Assembly (NCBI GenBank): GCA_003538495.1
Contig: DPSD01000006.1
Location: forward strand, 1 to 9,850
From: Accumulibacter sp.
GTDB taxonomy: Bacteria > Pseudomonadota > Gammaproteobacteria > Burkholderiales > Rhodocyclaceae
Direction of reading: 5' to 3'
DNA length: 9,850 nucleotides
Shown here: positions 6,619-9,850 of the stretch, one piece after another
Numbering within the stretch: the stretch's first letter is position 1
Layout of the letters: each line of letters starts with the position of its first letter
Position numbers and translations under genes: made by a program
Notes under the pieces: generated by a model
Told to the model about the DNA's origin: nothing
What the model saw: only the letters and a program-made list of their open reading frames with translations
Database searches by the model: none

Positions 6619-8645
6619 AGCTCGACCAGCAGCAGCACGGTGATCAGGGTAACGAAGCTGTACAGCAGGTAGACCGCGATCCGCCCCTGCTGCAAAAGAC
6701 CGATCAGCCGCGCCAGACGCTCGACGGCGGCGGTCACCGGCAGGTAGAGCCAGCGCCAGAAGGGGTCGGTGACGCTGACGCGATAACGTGGCGCGGCATC
6801 GAAAGCCGTTGGCAGTTCGCGCTCCCAACGGAAAAAGGGCTCGAAGATCTGCCGGATCGGTTGTCCGAAACCTTCGGCGGTATCCTGCATGCGCGCGTTC
6901 TGCCAGGGGAAGCCACAATCCCAGGGTGCCGAGCGCCGCAAGCGGCCGTGGTAGAAGATGCGCACCAGCAGAAAGGCGAACGCAAAGCTTGCCGCGACGC
7001 CGAGCAGGAAAATCGCCGGCCCGTAACTCGCGCGCTCGATCGCCACCGGGGCGAGCAGCCAGCCGCTCGTCCCGACCTTCTCGGCAAGACCAGCGCCCAC
7101 CAGCAGCTGCGTCACCGGATCGATGAGGGAGATGAACTGAATCGGGAACATCCCCAGCGCGATACAGCCGGCGACCAGCCACGCCATGCCGACGCGCTCC
7201 CAGCGTCCGGCATCATGCGCCTGCGCCAGTTTCTCCTCGCGCGGCTGGCCGAGGAAGATGACCCCGAAGAACTTGACCATGGTATATCCCGCGAGCGCTG
7301 CGACCAGCGCGATCAGGGCGGCGACCACGGGGATCAGCATATTGAGGAATGAACTCGGCAAGTCCGGCGAGAACAGGAAGCTCTGCAGCAGCAACCACTC
7401 CGAGACAAAGCCACCAAAGGGTGGCAAGCCGGCGCTGGCGAGAACAGCGATCAGCATCGCCCAGGCCACCCAGGGCATGTAACGGATCAAACCTCCGAGC
7501 TTGCCGAGGTTGCGTTCGAGAGTGGCGTGCAGGACGGCACCGGTGCCAACAAAGAGCAGCCCCTTGAAGAAAGCATGACTGGCCACGTGGTAGAGCACCG
7601 CGGTCAACGCCAATGCCGCCATCACCGGCATGCCCTGGGTGGAGAACAACACCGCCAGGCCGATGCCGGTGAACAGCAAACCGATGTTTTCGATCGACGA
7701 GTAGGCCAGCAGGCGTTTCATATCGACCTGCACCGCGGCGAAGACGACACCGAACAGCGCGGTCGCCAGGCCGAACGCCAGCAGCACCAGGCTCCACCAC
7801 CATACTGGCGTACCCAGCAGATCGAAAACGACCCGCAGCAAACCGTAGATGGCGGTCTTCAACATGACCCCGCTCATCAGCGCGGAGACTGGCGACGGCG
7901 CCGCCGGGTGCGCCTCGGGAAGCCAGACATGCAGCGGTACGATGCCCGCCTTGGCGCCGAAGCCGAACAGCGCCAGCAGGAAAGCGATCGACGCCCGGTT
8001 GGGCAAGATCTCCTGCGAGCGCATGTTGGCAAACGTGTAGTCGCCGGTATCCGCCTGCAGGATACCGAAGCACAACAGGATGCCGAGAGCGCCGACATGC
8101 GCGATCAGCAGGTAGAGGTAGCCTGCTCGCTGGATCTCGACGATGCGGTGGTTGGCGGTGACCAGGAAGAAAGACGACAAGGCCATCGTTTCCCACATCA
8201 CCATGAAGGCGTAGGCGTCGTCAGCGAGAACGACAAGGACCATGCTGGCCAGGAAGACGTGGTACTCGAGCGCCAACAAGCCGGGCGGCGTGCCTTCTCC
8301 CTTGCGGAAGTAGCCGGCCGCGAACGCCGACACACCGGCCGCAACGCCACCAATGATCATCAGGAAGAACGCCGACAGGCTATCCAGGCGAAGATGGAAG
8401 GGCAGACTTGGCAGCCCGATCGGCAGCACCGCGACCTCGGGCGAGCTTACCGCCGCGTTCATGGCAACGCCGAACAGCAGTAGTCCACAAGCGCCACCGG
8501 CCGGAAACAGAACTCTGGCGACCAGCGCCAGCCGGCGCAGCGCAAACACTCCGGCCAGCCCGATCAGCAGCCAGGCGGCGATCACCACGAGGATCCAGTC
8601 CAGATGCAGCCACTGCCCCGGGTCAAGAGACAGGCGGGCAGTCAT
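6615..8645 (-). CDS. hyfB: HyfB/HycC-like proton-translocating membrane subunit (NuoL-related)
   Basis: This large integral membrane protein, 676 residues against 672 in E. coli HyfB, is an antiporter-like subunit expected to move protons across the inner membrane. Channel residues are visible: E152 in MVMWETMALSSFF, K232 in GFGAKAGIVPLHVWLPEAH, K361 in SHAFFKGLLFVGTGA, and K458 in GYTMVKFFG. The conserved RLLAYSSIENIGL (311-323) and AGLPPFGGFVSEWLL (405-419) are present. The C-terminal tail with PWDCGFPWQNARMQDTAEGF (574-593) is typical of HycC/HyfB and absent from NuoL. It is the first gene of the operon. The ATG at 8645 is chosen; a GTG immediately upstream (8648) is an equal alternative. 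Neither has a clear ribosome-binding site, and a short leader frame ends exactly on this start (TGATG). Confidence 0.94.
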   Translation of the reverse strand: MTARLSLDPGQWLHLDWILVVIAAWLLIGLAGVFALRRLALVARVLFPAGGACGLLLFGVAMNAAVSSPEVAVLPIGLPSLPFHLRLDSLSAFFLMIIGGVAAGVSAFAAGYFRKGEGTPPGLLALEYHVFLASMVLVVLADDAYAFMVMWETMALSSFFLVTANHRIVEIQRAGYLYLLIAHVGALGILLCFGILQADTGDYTFANMRSQEILPNRASIAFLLALFGFGAKAGIVPLHVWLPEAHPAAPSPVSALMSGVMLKTAIYGLLRVVFDLLGTPVWWWSLVLLAFGLATALFGVVFAAVQVDMKRLLAYSSIENIGLLFTGIGLAVLFSTQGMPVMAALALTAVLYHVASHAFFKGLLFVGTGAVLHATLERNLGKLGGLIRYMPWVAWAMLIAVLASAGLPPFGGFVSEWLLLQSFLFSPDLPSSFLNMLIPVVAALIALVAALAGYTMVKFFGVIFLGQPREEKLAQAHDAGRWERVGMAWLVAGCIALGMFPIQFISLIDPVTQLLVGAGLAEKVGTSGWLLAPVAIERASYGPAIFLLGVAASFAFAFLLVRIFYHGRLRRSAPWDCGFPWQNARMQDTAEGFGQPIRQIFEPFFRWERELPTAFDAAPRYRVSVTDPFWRWLYLPVTAAVERLARLIGLLQQGRIAVYLLYSFVTLITVLLLVEL

Positions 8646-8815
8646 CACACGCGACCAACGTCAGACGGCTTCAGGCAATGCATCGCAAGCCCTGCGGCCG
8701 GACGTCGCGGAGAAGCAGCGGGCCTCCCGGAAGATGCGGCACGGAAATCGTCGCAAGAAGCCGGCGGCAGATTGGGGGTTCGGACGTGGGCAAGCTCACA
8801 TGTCTCGACTGGCAT
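8645..8815 (-). CDS. Possible leader reading frame coupled to hyfB (speculative)
   Basis: A 56-codon frame starts at an ATG about 20 bases after the predicted hyf transcription start and ends with a TGA that overlaps the hyfB ATG as TGATG, the same arrangement as hyfG-hyfI. An internal ATG at 8683, preceded by AGGG with a 6-base spacer, would give a 12-residue peptide (MHCLKPSDVGRV) with the same stop. The 56-residue product is rich in proline, alanine and arginine and resembles no family I know. It may be chance in GC-rich DNA. Confidence 0.15.
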   Translation of the reverse strand: MPVETCELAHVRTPNLPPASCDDFRAASSGRPAASPRRPAAGLAMHCLKPSDVGRV

Positions 8816-8841
8816 TGTTGCTGTGTGTTAATTAGCGCTCT

Positions 8842-8869
8842 ATTGTATTCGCCTCTGGTATGCTTGCAA
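8842..8869 (-). promoter_or_regulatory. Predicted sigma70-type promoter of the hyf operon
   Basis: On the minus strand TTGCAA (8869-8864), a 16-base spacer and TACAAT (8847-8842) form a good match to sigma70 -35 and -10 elements (4 of 6 and 5 of 6). It lies in the AT-rich core of the divergent region. Transcription would start near 8835, leaving a leader of about 190 bases before hyfB. No -24/-12 sigma54 element, as used by E. coli hyf, was seen. Confidence 0.5.
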
Positions 8870-8882
8870 TTCTAATTTATTT

Positions 8883-8897
8883 ATCACTTGATGTGAT
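8883..8897. promoter_or_regulatory. Palindrome ATCAC-TTGAT-GTGAT, possible operator
   Basis: Perfect 5-base arms ATCAC and GTGAT flank TTGAT, ending 3 bases before the ATG of the ribbon-helix-helix gene. Ribbon-helix-helix repressors commonly bind short inverted repeats in their own control region, so an autoregulatory operator is plausible. As RNA it would form a small hairpin over the place of the ribosome-binding site. The motif is short and chance cannot be excluded. Confidence 0.35.
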
Positions 8898-8900
8898 TCG

Positions 8901-9107
8901 ATGGAAAATCGTACCGCGCGCCTGACCATTCTCATCGACCCCCGAAAAAAGCAGATCTTCGAGGAAATCTGCGCGAGCCAGGATCTGACGCCTTCTCAGG
9001 TGGTCAGGAGGCTAATTCGTGAGTACATCATCGAACACGCTGACGGGAGGGAGTTGCCGGAGTGGCTCAGGCGGCAGCCAGCAAGCGACGGCGGCGGAGC
9101 AGGCTAA
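8901..9107 (+). CDS. Ribbon-helix-helix (CopG-type) DNA-binding protein
   Basis: This 68-residue protein has the CopG/Arc fold signature near its N-terminus: a beta strand RTARLTILID (4-13), a first helix PRKKQIFEEICASQ (14-27), the turn DLTPSQ (28-33) and a second helix VVRRLIREYIIEHA (34-47). It is followed by a short flexible tail. Such proteins bind DNA as dimers through the paired strands and usually act as repressors. It is transcribed away from the hyf operon, 255 bases from hyfB, so it is well placed to control hyf and itself, though this is inference. No toxin-like gene follows it, which argues against an ordinary toxin-antitoxin pair. No good ribosome-binding site is visible; a palindrome occupies that position. 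Confidence 0.82.
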   Translation: MENRTARLTILIDPRKKQIFEEICASQDLTPSQVVRRLIREYIIEHADGRELPEWLRRQPASDGGGAG

Positions 9108-9309
9108 ACGCGACCGTGTCTCGCTGCTCCGGTTCGCCACAAGGCAGGCGAGGGGTCGGCATCCTTCAGGAACCGCAGGGGTCCGATAGGCCGGCGAGAA
9201 CCGTCGCGTTCGCTGCCCGGCGCGCTTGCCCGCAGCGCTGAATTTGAGCGTGAGGGCGTGACGTCCGCTGCGCACCCCGGCCATGCCAGGATTGGCGAAA
9301 GAACGAGGG

Positions 9310-9339
9310 TCGTCGATGCCGCTTTGGCGGCACCGACGA
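9310..9339. repeat. Strong imperfect inverted repeat (13-bp stem, 4-base loop)
   Basis: TCGTCG-A-TGCCGC, the loop TTTG, then GCGGCA-C-CGACGA form a 13-base-pair stem with one A/C mismatch. It lies about 200 bases after the ribbon-helix-helix gene in otherwise featureless DNA. No T-run follows on either strand. It could be a REP-like extragenic palindrome, part of a small RNA, or a transcript-end structure. Confidence 0.5.
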
Positions 9340-9668
9340 ACATCGCGCCAAGGGCAAGAGCAATCATTCTCATCTTGCGCAGCGCGACACCCTGCTCCGC
9401 CCTCCTCCTTTGCTGTTGACCGCCACCCGATCGAACAAGCAGTTCACCCCGGTGGCCAACGGCCATCCCGATCGCTTCTTGGTGGCAACGGCGCGAAATG
9501 GGTGGCCGGCACGGTTCAAGCAACTTTCATACCGCTGAGCCAAGCGTCTGCTTTATTGGCTATTCATTTTTTGGCGAAGAGACCACTGTAAGATTTGCCG
9601 ACAGTGTGCGGTGGCCGCCGTGCTGGCGAGCGGGCGCCTCCAGCTCCGACGGCGGCAATCGCTGGTGC

Positions 9669-9850
<182 letters not shown>

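Noticed and set aside
6619..7182. N-terminal extension of the hyfC frame
   Set aside because: The extra 188 residues come from the hyfB region in another frame. The ATG at 6618 gives the normal family length of 315 and the usual ATGA overlap.
7527..8483. A 318-codon plus-strand frame opposite hyfB
   Set aside because: It is very rich in glutamine, arginine and histidine, the usual antisense image of a membrane protein; hyfB explains this region.
1442..8645. True hydrogenase-4 or formate hydrogenlyase operon
   Set aside because: HyfG lacks all NiFe ligands and the maturation tail, and no formate dehydrogenase, ferredoxin or maturation genes are present in the window.
1442..8645. Standard complex I (nuo) operon
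   Set aside because: Gene order, the fused NuoC/NuoD-like subunit, the HyfE subunit and the HycC-type tail of HyfB match the hydrogenase-4 family; NuoE/F/G-type input genes are absent.
8883..8897. FNR/ANR box at TTGAT
   Set aside because: Only one half-site is present (TTGAT); the second half ATCAA at the 4-base spacing is missing, and the clear symmetry is ATCAC/GTGAT instead.
8901..9107. Antitoxin of a toxin-antitoxin pair
   Set aside because: No toxin-like gene precedes or follows the ribbon-helix-helix gene on the same strand; the next 600 bases contain no convincing gene.

Overview
The window is GC-rich, tightly coded DNA that looks proteobacterial. Protein style, codon use and the start of a MetY-type enzyme at the right edge suggest a betaproteobacterium, possibly of the Rhodocyclales. 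That placement is inference from recalled family resemblance, not from a search.

Layout: (1) 55-1113, plus strand: an AraC-family regulator with an arabinose-binding-like N-terminal domain; its true start may lie elsewhere near the left edge. (2) 1114-1441: a convergent gap with several short dyads and no gene. (3) 8645 down to 1442, minus strand: a six-gene operon hyfB-hyfC-hyfE-hyfF-hyfG-hyfI, with neighbouring genes overlapping by 1-4 bases or separated by 1-4 bases. (4) 8646-8900: a divergent promoter region with an AT-rich core. (5) 8901-9107, plus strand: a small ribbon-helix-helix (CopG-type) protein. (6) 9108-9719: about 600 bases with no convincing gene but one strong stem-loop. (7) 9720 to the right edge, plus strand: the first 43 codons of an O-acetylhomoserine sulfhydrylase-type PLP enzyme.

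The operon encodes a membrane complex related to formate hydrogenlyase/hydrogenase-4 and to complex I. It has two antiporter-like pump subunits (HyfB, HyfF), a NuoH-like subunit (HyfC), a NuoK-like subunit (HyfE), a fused NuoC/NuoD-like large subunit (HyfG) and a NuoB-like iron-sulfur subunit (HyfI). The key point is that HyfG has lost all four cysteines that bind the NiFe centre (CxxC becomes SGDS near the middle and SYSG at the C-terminus) and lacks the C-terminal peptide removed during hydrogenase maturation. HyfI keeps its cluster cysteines. The complex is therefore not a hydrogenase. It fits the poorly understood energy-converting hydrogenase-related (Ehr) complexes, whose substrate and electron partner are unknown. 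No ferredoxin subunit (HyfA/HyfH), no HyfD and no hydrogenase maturation gene is present in the window.

Other notable points are a probable CTG start codon for hyfF, a plausible hyf promoter with a roughly 190-base leader, a short leader reading frame whose stop overlaps the hyfB start, and a palindrome placed directly before the start of the ribbon-helix-helix gene.
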